Source of the DNA: Chryseobacterium indologenes
GTDB taxonomy: Bacteria; Bacteroidota; Bacteroidia; Flavobacteriales; Weeksellaceae
Assembly: GCA_001013295.1 (NCBI GenBank)
Contig: LAZY01000012.1
Location: 1-64,000 of the forward strand
Length of the DNA: 64,000 nt
Direction of reading: 5' to 3'
Shown here: piece by piece, positions 1-8,999 of the stretch
How the letters are laid out: the number at the start of each line of letters is the position of its first letter
Position numbering within the stretch: the stretch's first letter is position 1
Notes under the pieces: model-generated
Seen by the model: only the letters and a program-made list of their open reading frames with translations
What the model was told of the DNA's origin: nothing
Databases searched by the model: none
Position numbers and translations under genes: made by a program

Positions 1-2
1 CT

Positions 3-38
3 ACTTTTGAAGAAGTTAACACACAGCAAATTAATTAA
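3..38 (+). CDS. possible C-terminal tail of a gene cut by the left edge
   Basis: One plus-strand frame is open from the left edge and reads TFEEVNTQQIN before a TAA at 36-38. A good plus-strand terminator follows 12 bases later, as expected after a gene end. Eleven residues are too few to assign a family. The other two frames either stop at once or run on into the terminators. This is an inference from the terminator placement and could be chance. Confidence 0.25.
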   Translation, partial: TFEEVNTQQIN

Positions 39-50
39 TTTGCAACTATT

Positions 51-74
51 AGGAAAGCGAAAGCTTTCCTTTTT
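51..74 (+). terminator. terminator after a plus-strand gene left of the window
   Basis: A perfect 8-bp stem (aggaaagc / gctttcct) with a GAAA loop is followed by a T-run on the plus strand. It would end transcription of a gene lying to the left. Confidence 0.7.
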
Positions 75-76
75 GC

Positions 77-107
77 ATAAAAAAGGCTATCTCTTTTGAG
101 ACAGCCT
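77..107 (-). terminator. terminator of the proline dehydrogenase transcript
   Basis: The stem aggctatctc / gagacagcct (84-107) reads into a T-run on the minus strand. It sits 27 bases past the proline dehydrogenase stop codon. Confidence 0.75.
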
Positions 108-133
108 CTTTTGGTATTTTATAATTGTATCTG

Positions 134-1300
134 CTATTTTCTTCTCCTTTCAAGTTCTTTCTTGATAAGACCAAGCTCTCTTCCGGTCTGCCCGGCTACA
201 GAGGTGTTTTCTCGAGCTCTTCTTGTAAGATAGGGTACAACATCCTTTACAGGACCATATGGAAGATATTTGGCCGCATTATAGCCTTTATCTGACAAGT
301 AGAAAGTAATATTATCACTCATCCCATAAAGTTGTCCGAAATAAACGTGTGGATTATCGTTTTCGAGAGATTTGGCTTTCATTTTATCCATGATCAGTTC
401 TGAAGAAATCTCATTATGGGTTCCAAAGAAAGCAGATACTTTATCCAAATGGTTCATCACAAAGTCAATTCCTGCATTGTAATTTTTGTCAGAAGCTTCT
501 TTGGTTGGCTGTATCGGATCCTCATATCCTTTTTCAGCAGCTCTGGCTCTTTCTTTCTCCATATAAGCACCACGAACGATCTTATACCCGATGAAATAAT
601 TCTTCTCTCTTGCTCTCTGAAGATTGGCTTCCATATACTCCAGTCTTTTGGTCCTGTACATCTGGATGGTATTCCAAACGATAGGCTTCTGCTGATTATA
701 TTTCTCCATCATCTCTTCGCAAAGGTGATCTGCCGCATCCTGCATCCAGGTTTCTTCTGCATCTACCATTACTTTTTTATCATGTTCATGGCAAAGGCTG
801 CATACCTCATCAAATCTTCTTACTACTCTTTCCCATTCTTCTTTCTGACTTGTGGTAAGTTCTGCTCCCTTTCCAACAGCTTCATACAGATCTATTCTTC
901 CAAAAGCAGTAGGTTTGAACACAATAAAAGGAATTGCCGGATTTCCCACTGAGAACCTTACAATGTCCTTGATCTCTTTACATACCGCATCAAAAGTTTC
1001 TTCGTCTTCTTTTCCCTCGATCGAATAATCGAAAATACTGCCAACTCCTCTTTTGAAAAGCTGTTTTACAACCTTCATACTTTCTTCACGGGTTTCACCT
1101 CCGCAAAACTGCTCAAATAAAGTGTTTTTTACAATTCCTGTAACGAAAGGAAAGTTGTTGTGTACAGTGAAGTTAAGAACAGATGTTCCAAGACTTGTAA
1201 GAGCGGGCTGTTCAATCATTTTAAACATCCAGTAAGCCTTTCTCAATTGTGCATCAGACTTGTCTGCAAATGCAACTTTAGTATCATTAAAAATGGGCAT
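134..1300 (-). CDS. proline dehydrogenase (stand-alone)
   Basis: This flavoenzyme oxidises proline to pyrroline-5-carboxylate, the first step of proline catabolism, and passes electrons to the quinone pool. The 388-residue protein is a stand-alone ProDH and not the much larger PutA fusion. The barrel signature KIVRGAYMEKER lies near residues 243-254, GTHNEIS follows near 294, and the C-terminal YLPYGPVKD...RRARENTSV block supplies the paired arginines that hold the substrate carboxylate in this family. The start MPIFNDTKVAF looks natural. The gene is last in a minus-strand series after the GHMP kinase and UbiA genes (63-base gap) and has its own terminator. No P5C dehydrogenase is in the window. 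Confidence 0.93.
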   Translation of the reverse strand: MPIFNDTKVAFADKSDAQLRKAYWMFKMIEQPALTSLGTSVLNFTVHNNFPFVTGIVKNTLFEQFCGGETREESMKVVKQLFKRGVGSIFDYSIEGKEDEETFDAVCKEIKDIVRFSVGNPAIPFIVFKPTAFGRIDLYEAVGKGAELTTSQKEEWERVVRRFDEVCSLCHEHDKKVMVDAEETWMQDAADHLCEEMMEKYNQQKPIVWNTIQMYRTKRLEYMEANLQRAREKNYFIGYKIVRGAYMEKERARAAEKGYEDPIQPTKEASDKNYNAGIDFVMNHLDKVSAFFGTHNEISSELIMDKMKAKSLENDNPHVYFGQLYGMSDNITFYLSDKGYNAAKYLPYGPVKDVVPYLTRRARENTSVAGQTGRELGLIKKELERRRK

Positions 1301-1363
1301 TCCTATTTATTAAATTTAGTTAGGCAAAGGTAATAATAACCTCAGTTTATTTAAAGAATTTTT

Positions 1364-2293
1364 TTATAATTTATGTTCTATTCCATTTAAAAGCATTGCA
1401 ATGATTCCTACAAAAACCCAGAATCGTAATAGGTTCAGTGTAAAGAAGTTGCTTCTTCTGGTTGCATTCAAAAAAAGATAGATACAAAGAATCATGACGA
1501 AAAGTCCGCCGGCGAAATAATAAGCCATAAATCCTGATACCCCTGTTTTCGTAATAATCTTCATAGAAACAGCCATCGTAACCAGCAGTAGTGTGATCAG
1601 AATGATCTTTGTATTTCTGCTTTTGAAATAATTAGGAATGGTGATATACCCAAATGTTTTATCAACACTTTTGGTAAGGGTATCTTTGACAATATCAATG
1701 CATAAAAGGATCAGAAAAAGGAAAACAGCCATCAGAAATACTTTCTTGGAAAAGGTTTCATAATATACCATCATTCCGAAGAACGGGTACAGGGTAAGGC
1801 TGACAAAGGTAAGATTATTCAGTATCAGTATCCGGCTCAGTTTATGACTGTAAAACCACATAAAAAACTGATAGACTACAAAAAAAACAAAAACATTATG
1901 GGAAATCGTCCAGGCTACTCCAAGAGAAATAACACTCAGCCCCAGATAAGCGTATAAAAAATACTTCTGTTTAATGAAACTCTGAACTCTGGTTCGGAAA
2001 GGTTTTACAATATGGTCTTTCTCCAGATCATAGAACTGATTGATAATTCCACCTGCCAGAATGGTAAGAACCGTACAGAAAATAATACCGTGAACTTTAA
2101 AGTCAAATACAAAATTTCTGAAAGATTCATCCTGGTTGAACAGGAAAAAAGTGGAAACATACAGGGCGAACGTCAGTAAAGCAGCTACAAAAAAACGTGC
2201 TCCGAGCAGAAAGCCCACGAATTGTGAAAATCTGTAAAATAGAGATTTTGAAATAAAATTTTTAGATTGGAAAGTTTCTTTTTCAGAATTCAT
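1364..2293 (-). CDS. UbiA-family prenyltransferase
   Basis: This integral membrane protein of 309 residues has about eight or nine hydrophobic segments. The first Asp-rich motif of UbiA enzymes is present as NQFYDLEKD at residues 85-93, followed by HIVKPFR. A second acidic motif, DIVKDTLTKSVDK, lies near 205. UbiA enzymes transfer a polyprenyl chain from its diphosphate to an aromatic or other acceptor, using Mg2+ held by these aspartates. The acceptor cannot be read from sequence; quinone, haem or another lipid are all possible. The start codon lies 10 bases after the stop of the GHMP kinase gene, so the two are probably co-transcribed. This pairing links prenyl-diphosphate supply with its use. 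Confidence 0.85.
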   Translation of the reverse strand: MNSEKETFQSKNFISKSLFYRFSQFVGFLLGARFFVAALLTFALYVSTFFLFNQDESFRNFVFDFKVHGIIFCTVLTILAGGIINQFYDLEKDHIVKPFRTRVQSFIKQKYFLYAYLGLSVISLGVAWTISHNVFVFFVVYQFFMWFYSHKLSRILILNNLTFVSLTLYPFFGMMVYYETFSKKVFLMAVFLFLILLCIDIVKDTLTKSVDKTFGYITIPNYFKSRNTKIILITLLLVTMAVSMKIITKTGVSGFMAYYFAGGLFVMILCIYLFLNATRRSNFFTLNLLRFWVFVGIIAMLLNGIEHKL

Positions 2294-2303
2294 TCCAATC
2301 TGT

Positions 2304-3230
2304 TTAAAATCTGTAAATCACCTCTTTTTGGAAACCGTCAAGCATTTTTTCAGCTTTTTCGTAGTCTTTGGTGAATCCCAAAATATAGCCACCGCCTCCG
2401 CTTCCGCAAAGTTTCAGGTAGTACGCATTGGAATCAAGACCTTTTTTCCAGATATTAAAGATACTTTCAGGGATCATCGGGCGGAAATGTTCATATGCCC
2501 AGTGAGAAAGTTTTTTTAGGTTTCTGAAGAACGGATTCATGTCTTTTTTCAGGAAAGCGTCGATACAGGCGTTGTTGTAACGGATAAACTCTTCTTTCAG
2601 CGTCTTACGGAAACCTTCGGTTTTCATTTTCTCAAAGAAGATCTGAATCATAGGCCCTGTTTCTCCGGTAATGCCGGAATCGATCAGGAAAATTGCTCCT
2701 TTTCCTTCTTCTCCATCCGGAATAGAAACCCTGTCTAAGTTTTCTTTATTTTCAATAAGGATGGGAAGATTCATATAGCAAATTAGAGGATCCATTCCTG
2801 AACTTTTGCCATGGAAATAGCTTTCCATTTCTCCGAAAACAGCTTTTAATTTCTTAAGATTATCTTTTGAGATATTCTCAGGATTCAGCTTACTGATCGA
2901 ATATTTTTCAAAGATCGCAGCCACCAAAGCTCCTGAACTTCCTACTCCATATCCCTGAGGAATATTGGAATCGAAGAAAAGTCCGTTTGAAATATCGTTT
3001 TTGAAACGATCAATATCCAATCTGAAATCATCAGACAGATCAAGCGTCGTAAGAAAATCTGAATATTTCTGCAGATGTCTGTTGGAATTAAGCTCAAATT
3101 CAGAACCCAGATCTGAAAATTTCAAAGCTCCCTTGTAGAAACTGTAAGGTACTACAAGTCCCTGTGAATCTTCGATCATTCCATATTCTCCAAACAGAAT
3201 TATTTTTGCATAAAATAAAGGGTTGGTCAT
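2304..3230 (-). CDS. GHMP kinase, mevalonate kinase-like
   Basis: This is a GHMP-superfamily kinase of about 308 residues. The family hallmarks are all visible: an N-terminal KIILFGEYG strand, the ATP-binding loop PQGYGVGSSGALVAA, and the C-terminal glycine loop LCGSGGGGYILGF. The HGKSSGMDPL segment (an HxxxSGxDP-type motif) favours mevalonate kinase over the decarboxylase. The likely start is the ATG at 3228-3230 (MTNPLFYAKI), because the 18 extra upstream residues are not family-like. The product would phosphorylate mevalonate in the isoprenoid pathway. It is followed after 10 bases by a UbiA prenyltransferase, in line with that role. Phosphomevalonate kinase or the decarboxylase remain alternatives. 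Confidence 0.78.
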   Translation of the reverse strand: MTNPLFYAKIILFGEYGMIEDSQGLVVPYSFYKGALKFSDLGSEFELNSNRHLQKYSDFLTTLDLSDDFRLDIDRFKNDISNGLFFDSNIPQGYGVGSSGALVAAIFEKYSISKLNPENISKDNLKKLKAVFGEMESYFHGKSSGMDPLICYMNLPILIENKENLDRVSIPDGEEGKGAIFLIDSGITGETGPMIQIFFEKMKTEGFRKTLKEEFIRYNNACIDAFLKKDMNPFFRNLKKLSHWAYEHFRPMIPESIFNIWKKGLDSNAYYLKLCGSGGGGYILGFTKDYEKAEKMLDGFQKEVIYRF

Positions 3231-3346
3231 GTTGACAATAAATCTTTTTGCAAAGTTAAAAATTATTCCGCTGAATATAAGCAAAACTCAGGCCGAAATA
3301 TCTATAATTTTAGGTTTATATCCCAGTTTTATGTTCTAAAAATAAT

Positions 3347-3373
3347 AAAAAGCCTGAATATTCAGGCTTTTTA
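3347..3373 (-). terminator. terminator downstream of the 3.4 kb metalloprotease
   Basis: The palindrome agcctgaa-ta-ttcaggct is flanked by A and T runs, so it could work on either strand. It ends the minus-strand protease transcript about 18 bases past its stop. Confidence 0.75.
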
Positions 3374-3390
3374 TTTTCATTTAATGGCAA

Positions 3391-5571
3391 TTATTGTTTA
3401 ATCAGTTTCTTATTTACTGTTTGTTTTTCTGTTTCAATAGTGATGATATAAGCTCCTGCCTGAATTGTAGAAAGATTCACTTCCTGTTTATTTCCTTTCA
3501 GTGAGGATTCTGACAGCACCAGCCTTCCCGCTTCATCATAGATCTTATAAGCTTTCAGACCTTCTTTGGAAGAAATGATCATCATATTTCTGGCTGGATT
3601 CGGATAGATACTGATGGCATCATTTTTCACATTCACATCTTCTACCCCAAGCACAGCACAGGAAAAACCAGCTTTCCAGCCAATACCATTCTCTGCCGGA
3701 TCTGAAACAAATTTTACTGTTATAGCACCTGAAGGATCGGTAGACGTAAAAGGCCCCGGAACGGTATTTCCCGACAGGTTATTTCCATTGGCAAACAAAG
3801 GTGAAGAAGTAGAGGGTCCATTGTAGACATACATAAAATCATACCCCTGTTCAGTACCAAATTCTGTGAAGGTCAGCGTAAGGGATGAGCCTGATGTAGG
3901 ATAGAATGTTTTTACGATTTCTTCGTTATTTCCATAATTTACATTCGAACCTCCCGTATCTGTAAACGGAACTCCTTCACACCAATTTGCATCTGTAAGA
4001 AATACTCCGGATTTCTGATAATAGGTTTCATTGGCACATGGGCCTACTGCATCTATTTTGTAATACGTTCCAGGCTGAAGATTGGCAACAGCAAAACTCG
4101 TTGTATTGGTATTCCCGGTAGTCACAAGACTACCGTCTACTTTGCTGATTTTATATTTCCAGGAAGAAGAGATCGCATCCGTGATCAGTATATTGGCAGA
4201 ATTCTGCGTTGTTGACGTGGCCATAATGGATGAAATACTAGGAACACAGGATGTTGTGCAATTGGTTCCCAGGCAAGGTTTGGAATCAATCGTATTTCTG
4301 ATTAAAGTTGCCGGCTGATCTCCAAAGCCATTGCTGAAATTGATTCCAATTCCTGACATCAAATGGCAATAACTCATAATGGTCCCTGAAACCGGTAAAA
4401 CGGTGCTGGTACAATTAAGTCCTTCACTTGTTATAATTGAAGGCATGGCTGTTGGCCCGCACCAATCGATTGGAGTATTGTTTCCGTTCCATGCACAGGC
4501 GTGTGTGTGCGGTGAGCCTAAGCTGTGTCCCATTTCGTGTGTCATGGCCTGAATAGTCCAGGAATATACCGGTACGTTATTATAAGTCTGGCTGATTCCG
4601 GAATAGGCATGTGCGTAGGTTTTGCACAGAGAATTCAGATAGGCAACGCTCGTTGTACTGGGAGCATTGATTAAATGAGCCAAATCACCATTAAAAACCT
4701 GTCTGTTGGCAGAGAATTTAGAGAGATTATTATTTGGAGTTCCAGTATATGGATCTGCAGAAGTCCAGATATAAACCTCATTCAGCGCTGTTCTTATATC
4801 ATCATTGGTATAAAGTGTCGCTATATTGTTATGAACTGCTGTAATCCAATTGGTCACTGTTGTCGTATTGGAACCATTATTCTGATACGGCTTATAGCAG
4901 ATTTCGTAATAAATTCTTACACAATTCTGTGTTAAAGTCTTTTTTTGAGCTAAACCAGGATCGTAAGAAATTTTCTGTCCCTGATTTTCCTTTATTTCAT
5001 CAATACCACAGACGAAGGGATTCGCTCCTGTCAGTTTAGAATCTGAGTAGCTTACAAAATCTTCCGCATTTTTGGCTTTTCCCAGTACTATATTTCCTAA
5101 TTCCGGTGTAGAGGCGACTCCTACCACATCATTATCAAAGAAGCTGAAAGCTACCACCGAACTGTTGTTTCCCTTTACAATTCCCTGATAATATACTCCG
5201 GGAGTATAGTTCACTGTTTCCCCTTTATTGGTAACGACTTTAAAGTTATTTGTAAAAATCTGATTTTTATACATTTCAACAGTGATCTGCTGACCGCCAT
5301 TAAAAGGAAAGGTAATTTCAATAAATTCGGGTTTCTCACTGATCAGCCTTTTCAGTTCGGCAGATTTCAAAGAGATCACTGTAATATCGGTAGCTGCTCT
5401 TTTATATTCACCCAGTTTTTCTGAAGCCCGGTTGACTTCAAATAAATCATATTTTTTAACATCAATTTTCCCAGTATGGTAATCTGATACTTTTTGGGCA
5501 ATAGGTCTTAATTTCTGAGAAAAACCAAGTACAAAGCATTGCAGGAGGCAAAGCAATAGAATTCTTTTCAT
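3391..5571 (-). CDS. secreted zinc metalloprotease with CUB-like region and T9SS tag
   Basis: The preferred start is the ATG at 5569-5571, which gives the signal peptide MKRILLLCLLQCFVLGFSQ; the upstream residues are not signal-like. The zinc site HEMGHSLGSPH lies near residues 345-355 and matches HExxHxxGxxH of the metzincin (reprolysin-like, M12B) clan. GTIMSYCHLM further on supplies the Met-turn. A pro-region of about 190 residues precedes the catalytic part. Behind it come an FN3-like stretch (SCVPSISSIMATS), a CUB-like domain starting at CEGVPFTDTGG, and a sorting domain beginning ISIYPNPARN and ending NKKLIKQ. The protein should be exported and attached or released by type IX secretion, degrading extracellular protein. 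The substrate is unknown. Confidence 0.9.
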   Translation of the reverse strand: MKRILLLCLLQCFVLGFSQKLRPIAQKVSDYHTGKIDVKKYDLFEVNRASEKLGEYKRAATDITVISLKSAELKRLISEKPEFIEITFPFNGGQQITVEMYKNQIFTNNFKVVTNKGETVNYTPGVYYQGIVKGNNSSVVAFSFFDNDVVGVASTPELGNIVLGKAKNAEDFVSYSDSKLTGANPFVCGIDEIKENQGQKISYDPGLAQKKTLTQNCVRIYYEICYKPYQNNGSNTTTVTNWITAVHNNIATLYTNDDIRTALNEVYIWTSADPYTGTPNNNLSKFSANRQVFNGDLAHLINAPSTTSVAYLNSLCKTYAHAYSGISQTYNNVPVYSWTIQAMTHEMGHSLGSPHTHACAWNGNNTPIDWCGPTAMPSIITSEGLNCTSTVLPVSGTIMSYCHLMSGIGINFSNGFGDQPATLIRNTIDSKPCLGTNCTTSCVPSISSIMATSTTQNSANILITDAISSSWKYKISKVDGSLVTTGNTNTTSFAVANLQPGTYYKIDAVGPCANETYYQKSGVFLTDANWCEGVPFTDTGGSNVNYGNNEEIVKTFYPTSGSSLTLTFTEFGTEQGYDFMYVYNGPSTSSPLFANGNNLSGNTVPGPFTSTDPSGAITVKFVSDPAENGIGWKAGFSCAVLGVEDVNVKNDAISIYPNPARNMMIISSKEGLKAYKIYDEAGRLVLSESSLKGNKQEVNLSTIQAGAYIITIETEKQTVNKKLIKQ

Positions 5572-5720
5572 AGTTTTGATCATTAGGTTGGATTCACAAA
5601 TAAACAAAAAAAATCAAAACATAGTGAAAAATAATTATTATTTCACAATAATCAATATCTCCCCTGTAATAAATAAAGCGAACTCATTAAATAATTGGTT
5701 TTAATTCATATAAAATAAAA

Positions 5721-5742
5721 AAGACGTTAAAAATAACGTCTT
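5721..5742 (-). terminator. terminator of the UMF1-type MFS gene
   Basis: A 9-bp stem (aagacgtta / taacgtctt) reads into a T-rich run on the minus strand just past the stop codon at 5749. Confidence 0.7.
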
Positions 5743-5748
5743 TCAATT

Positions 5749-7239
5749 TTATAAAGTTTCTCTGTCTTTTCGCATTTTTACTTTCAGGAACCTGATCAGT
5801 ATCAATCCTGCACCAAAGAATAAGGTCATTGATAATGCAGCGATCCTCATATTATTAAAATGTTCGATCAATGTAGCAAAGATGAATGTTCCGATAATGA
5901 TGGCAATCTTCTCCAATACATCATAGAAACTGAAATACGTGGTATTTTCCATAGAATTTTCCGGAAGTAGTTTTGAATAGGTGGATCTGGACATTGCCTG
6001 AAGACCTCCCATTACTAATCCTACGACAGCTGCAACCCCGTAGAACTGGTATTCTACCGTCGGGTTTTCTTTGTTCAGGAAATACGCCCATACACAGGCA
6101 ACAATCCATAATGCAATGGCAATTGAAATCACATTTCGGTTTCCAATCTTTTTGGATAACCTTGAGAAGATCACCGCTCCGATAATCGCTTCTATCTGAA
6201 TAACCAAAAGGGTTCCGATCAGTTTATCCTGGGCAAGGTTGATCTCACTTTTCCCAAATAAGGTTGCCATAAGAAATATCGTCTGCATTCCTACACTGTA
6301 GAAGAAGAAACTCGACAGGAAGAATTTCAGATTTCTGTCTTTGAAAAGTTCCCCACCTACTTTAAATAATTCATGGAAGCTTTCTTTCGCAATATCTTTA
6401 TAGAAACTCATATTGTCTTTCAATACTTCAAAGAAACCACCCTGCTCTTCATGTTTTTTGAAGATATTCTTGTAGTTTAATAGTACAAGATCTTTAGGAA
6501 GTTTATCTTTCACATCTCCAAATTGCGGAAGATGCTTGAAGGTATATTGTGAAAACCCGAACCACCATGCTCCTGTCAGCAGGAAGCTGATTCTTGTGAA
6601 TAAAAGCTGTTGTGCGGCTCCCTTGGCAAAAACCTGGATCAGAACCAGACAGATTACCACCAATACTACAGAACCGATATATCCATAGACATATCCTCTT
6701 GCAGAAAGGGCATCCTGTCGATCCGGTGTTGCAATATCCGGCAGGAATGAGTTATAGAACACCAAACTTCCCCAGAATCCGACACTCGCCGTAATACTGA
6801 AGAGAAGTCCCAGAAATACATTGTGCATTCCTGTAAACATCGCCAGTCCCATACATGATGTTGCACCCAGATAGCAGAAAAACTGCAGGAAAGATTTTTT
6901 GTTCCCAATGGTATCAGCCAGTGAAGATAAAAACGGTGACAGCAATACAACAATAAAGAATGATATTGTCAACGAATATCCGTACACGGCATCCGGCTGG
7001 TATTCTTCACCAAAAATTTTGATCATATGCCTTACCGGAACATCGATCCATTTTTTGGTTTCCGCTACATATTCTTTCTTTTCATACGCTGTGGTAAGAA
7101 TGGAATAATAAATAGGGAAAATGGTGGAAGTAATAACCAGGGAATACACGGAGTTTGCCCAGTCATATACAGCCCAGGCTTTCATAATCTTCGGATTATT
7201 TTTTATGTTTTTAGGCTGTCGATTCTCAGTTTCAGACAT
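5749..7239 (-). CDS. MFS transporter, UMF1/Atg22-like family
   Basis: This 496-residue membrane protein has about twelve hydrophobic segments. It opens with KIMKAWAVYDWANSVYSLVITSTIFPIYY; the AWxxYDWANSxY pattern is typical of the UMF1 (vacuole effluxer Atg22-like) branch of the major facilitator superfamily. A loop of about 90 hydrophilic residues lies between the two halves (near 225-310). Bacterial substrates in this branch are mostly unknown; amino-acid efflux is the role of the fungal relatives. It is a single-gene transcript with its own terminator. Confidence 0.85.
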   Translation of the reverse strand: MSETENRQPKNIKNNPKIMKAWAVYDWANSVYSLVITSTIFPIYYSILTTAYEKKEYVAETKKWIDVPVRHMIKIFGEEYQPDAVYGYSLTISFFIVVLLSPFLSSLADTIGNKKSFLQFFCYLGATSCMGLAMFTGMHNVFLGLLFSITASVGFWGSLVFYNSFLPDIATPDRQDALSARGYVYGYIGSVVLVVICLVLIQVFAKGAAQQLLFTRISFLLTGAWWFGFSQYTFKHLPQFGDVKDKLPKDLVLLNYKNIFKKHEEQGGFFEVLKDNMSFYKDIAKESFHELFKVGGELFKDRNLKFFLSSFFFYSVGMQTIFLMATLFGKSEINLAQDKLIGTLLVIQIEAIIGAVIFSRLSKKIGNRNVISIAIALWIVACVWAYFLNKENPTVEYQFYGVAAVVGLVMGGLQAMSRSTYSKLLPENSMENTTYFSFYDVLEKIAIIIGTFIFATLIEHFNNMRIAALSMTLFFGAGLILIRFLKVKMRKDRETL

Positions 7240-7262
7240 TTCAAATATATATTAGTAGCACA

Positions 7263-7345
7263 AAAATAAAAAAACCATTAAGAAATGGATGATTTTTTAA
7301 AAAAATTATCGATTCCTTAATGGCAATATATTCTGAAACAGAATA
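7263..7345 (-). terminator. long imperfect hairpin downstream of thiolase
   Basis: Two structures follow the thiolase stop: a small palindrome atattctg-aaa-cagaatat (7327-7345), then a large imperfect inverted repeat from ccattaagaaatgg (7275) to ccttaatgg (7323). The large one leads into a T-run on the minus strand (7263-7274). The arms are about 24 bases each with mismatches, larger than the other terminators in the window. Confidence 0.65.
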
Positions 7346-8524
7346 TTAGATATTTTCAATCACAATCGCAGAAGCACCTCCACCACCGTTGCAGATCGCA
7401 GCAGCACCGTATTTTGCGTTGTTTTGTTTTAATACGTTGATCAGGGTAACAATGATTCTTGATCCTGAACTTCCCAGTGGGTGTCCTAATGCCACCGCAC
7501 CACCGTTTACGTTTACTTTAGCAGCATCTAATTCTAAGATTTTATTATTAGCTAATCCTACTACAGAGAAAGCTTCGTTAAATTCAAAGAAATCAATATC
7601 TGATACTTCTAAACCAGCTTTCTTAAGAGCGATTGGCAATGCTTTAGCCGGAGCAGTTGTGAAGTTTTCAGGTTCCTGAGCCGCATCAGCATAAGAAACG
7701 ATCTTTGCTAAAGGTTTAAGGCCTAATTCTTCCATTTTTTCTTTGGAAACAAGGATCAATGCAGAAGCTCCGTCATTCAGTGTAGAAGCATTGGCAGCAG
7801 TTACTGTTCCGTCTTCTTTCTTAAATACCGTTGGAAGGGTTGAAATTCTGTCGAAGTTTACAGCTTTGTATTCTTCATCTTCAGCGAAGATTATAGGTTC
7901 TCCTTTTCTCTGAGGAATAGAAACCGGAACGATTTCGTCATTGAATTTTCCTTCGCTCCATGCTTTTGCTGATCTTTTGTAAGATTCCACAGCGAAGTTA
8001 TCCTGATCTTCTCTTGTAATATGATAGTCCGCAGCACATTTTTCTGCACAAACTCCCATGTGTACTTTGTTGTATACGTCTGTAAGACCGTCAAGTACCA
8101 TTCCGTCCTGCATTTTGATGTCGCCTAATTTTGTAGCCACTCTTGCATTATAATAGTGAGGAACCAAAGACATATTTTCCATACCTCCAGCAACAATTAC
8201 GTCTGCATCTCCGGCTTTGATAGCCTGAGCAGCCATCGTCACAGCCTTCATTCCTGAAGCACACACTTTATTAACGGTAGTAGAAGGGGTATTGATTGAA
8301 AGACCTGCTCCTAAAGCTACCTGACGAGCCGGCGCCTGGCCTTCACCAGCCTGCAGAACATTTCCCATATAGATTTCCTGAACATTCTCAGGGGCAAGAC
8401 CAATTTTATCTAATGCTCCTTTTACAGCGGTAGCTCCTAATTTTGTAGCCGGAACTGTTGATAAACTTCCCATAAAACTCCCCATTGGTGTTCTTACTGC
8501 GGAAACGATGAATACTTCTTTCAT
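7346..8524 (-). CDS. acetyl-CoA C-acetyltransferase / thiolase
   Basis: This thiolase-superfamily enzyme of 392 residues has the usual family length. The acyl-accepting cysteine lies in NKVCASGMKAV near residue 88. The C-terminal catalytic residues lie in GGAVALGHPLGSSGSR (His) and AICNGGGGASA (Cys near 379). It either condenses two acetyl-CoA or cleaves acetoacetyl-CoA. The N-terminus EVFIVSAVRTPMGSF is typical of biosynthetic or acetoacetyl-CoA thiolases, but the long-chain beta-oxidation enzyme is not excluded. It stands alone, with no hydroxyacyl-CoA dehydrogenase next to it. ETF genes 6 kb away could serve the same fatty-acid or amino-acid oxidation pathways. Confidence 0.93.
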   Translation of the reverse strand: MKEVFIVSAVRTPMGSFMGSLSTVPATKLGATAVKGALDKIGLAPENVQEIYMGNVLQAGEGQAPARQVALGAGLSINTPSTTVNKVCASGMKAVTMAAQAIKAGDADVIVAGGMENMSLVPHYYNARVATKLGDIKMQDGMVLDGLTDVYNKVHMGVCAEKCAADYHITREDQDNFAVESYKRSAKAWSEGKFNDEIVPVSIPQRKGEPIIFAEDEEYKAVNFDRISTLPTVFKKEDGTVTAANASTLNDGASALILVSKEKMEELGLKPLAKIVSYADAAQEPENFTTAPAKALPIALKKAGLEVSDIDFFEFNEAFSVVGLANNKILELDAAKVNVNGGAVALGHPLGSSGSRIIVTLINVLKQNNAKYGAAAICNGGGGASAIVIENI

Positions 8525-8582
8525 GTATATAATTTTTATTTTAGCTCAAATGAAACGATGGTTTCATTTTTATAGTTTAAAT

Positions 8583-8999
8583 TTATTTTACTTTAATGTA
8601 TACCATATCAAACTGATCGCCTTCAATCTTAGTATTGATCTTCAATAGATTATCCTGAGTAGCCACTACCGTATTGTTGAAAACATCGCCAATCTGTGCG
8701 GGATCATTTTTATCAGATTTTTCTATAACAATCGATTTATAGTGGCAATCATCAACGAAAACCAGTGTTGATTTTATATAATCTTTTCCATTGTTGAAAT
8801 ACTCGGTCTGAACATTATCTTTAATGGTCATATGCCATATGGCTTCCGGATAGTTCGCTCTCAGAAATTTTCCATCTTTAATGTTGGTACATTTTACAGG
8901 ATTATCCAGTTTTTTCTCTTCTTTTTTCTGGGCTTGAGCCCCTGTAGCTATCATCAACAGTACTCCTGCTGAGAATATCTTTAAAAATTTACCATTCAT
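8583..8999 (-). CDS. small secreted protein of unknown function
   Basis: This 138-residue protein begins with a signal peptide (MNGKFLKIFSAGVLLMIATGAQAQ), so it is exported to the periplasm or beyond. The mature part is hydrophilic and lysine-rich, and I see no known catalytic motif. Its ATG overlaps the stop codon of the upstream membrane-protein gene as ATGA (8996-8999), which suggests translational coupling and a shared role. I do not recognise the family. Confidence 0.75.
   Translation of the reverse strand: MNGKFLKIFSAGVLLMIATGAQAQKKEEKKLDNPVKCTNIKDGKFLRANYPEAIWHMTIKDNVQTEYFNNGKDYIKSTLVFVDDCHYKSIVIEKSDKNDPAQIGDVFNNTVVATQDNLLKINTKIEGDQFDMVYIKVK

Noticed and set aside
416..952. Long plus-strand ORF of 178 codons
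   Set aside because: It lies fully inside the proline dehydrogenase gene on the other strand, is rich in Phe, Ile and Ser as expected for a complement frame, and has no family features.
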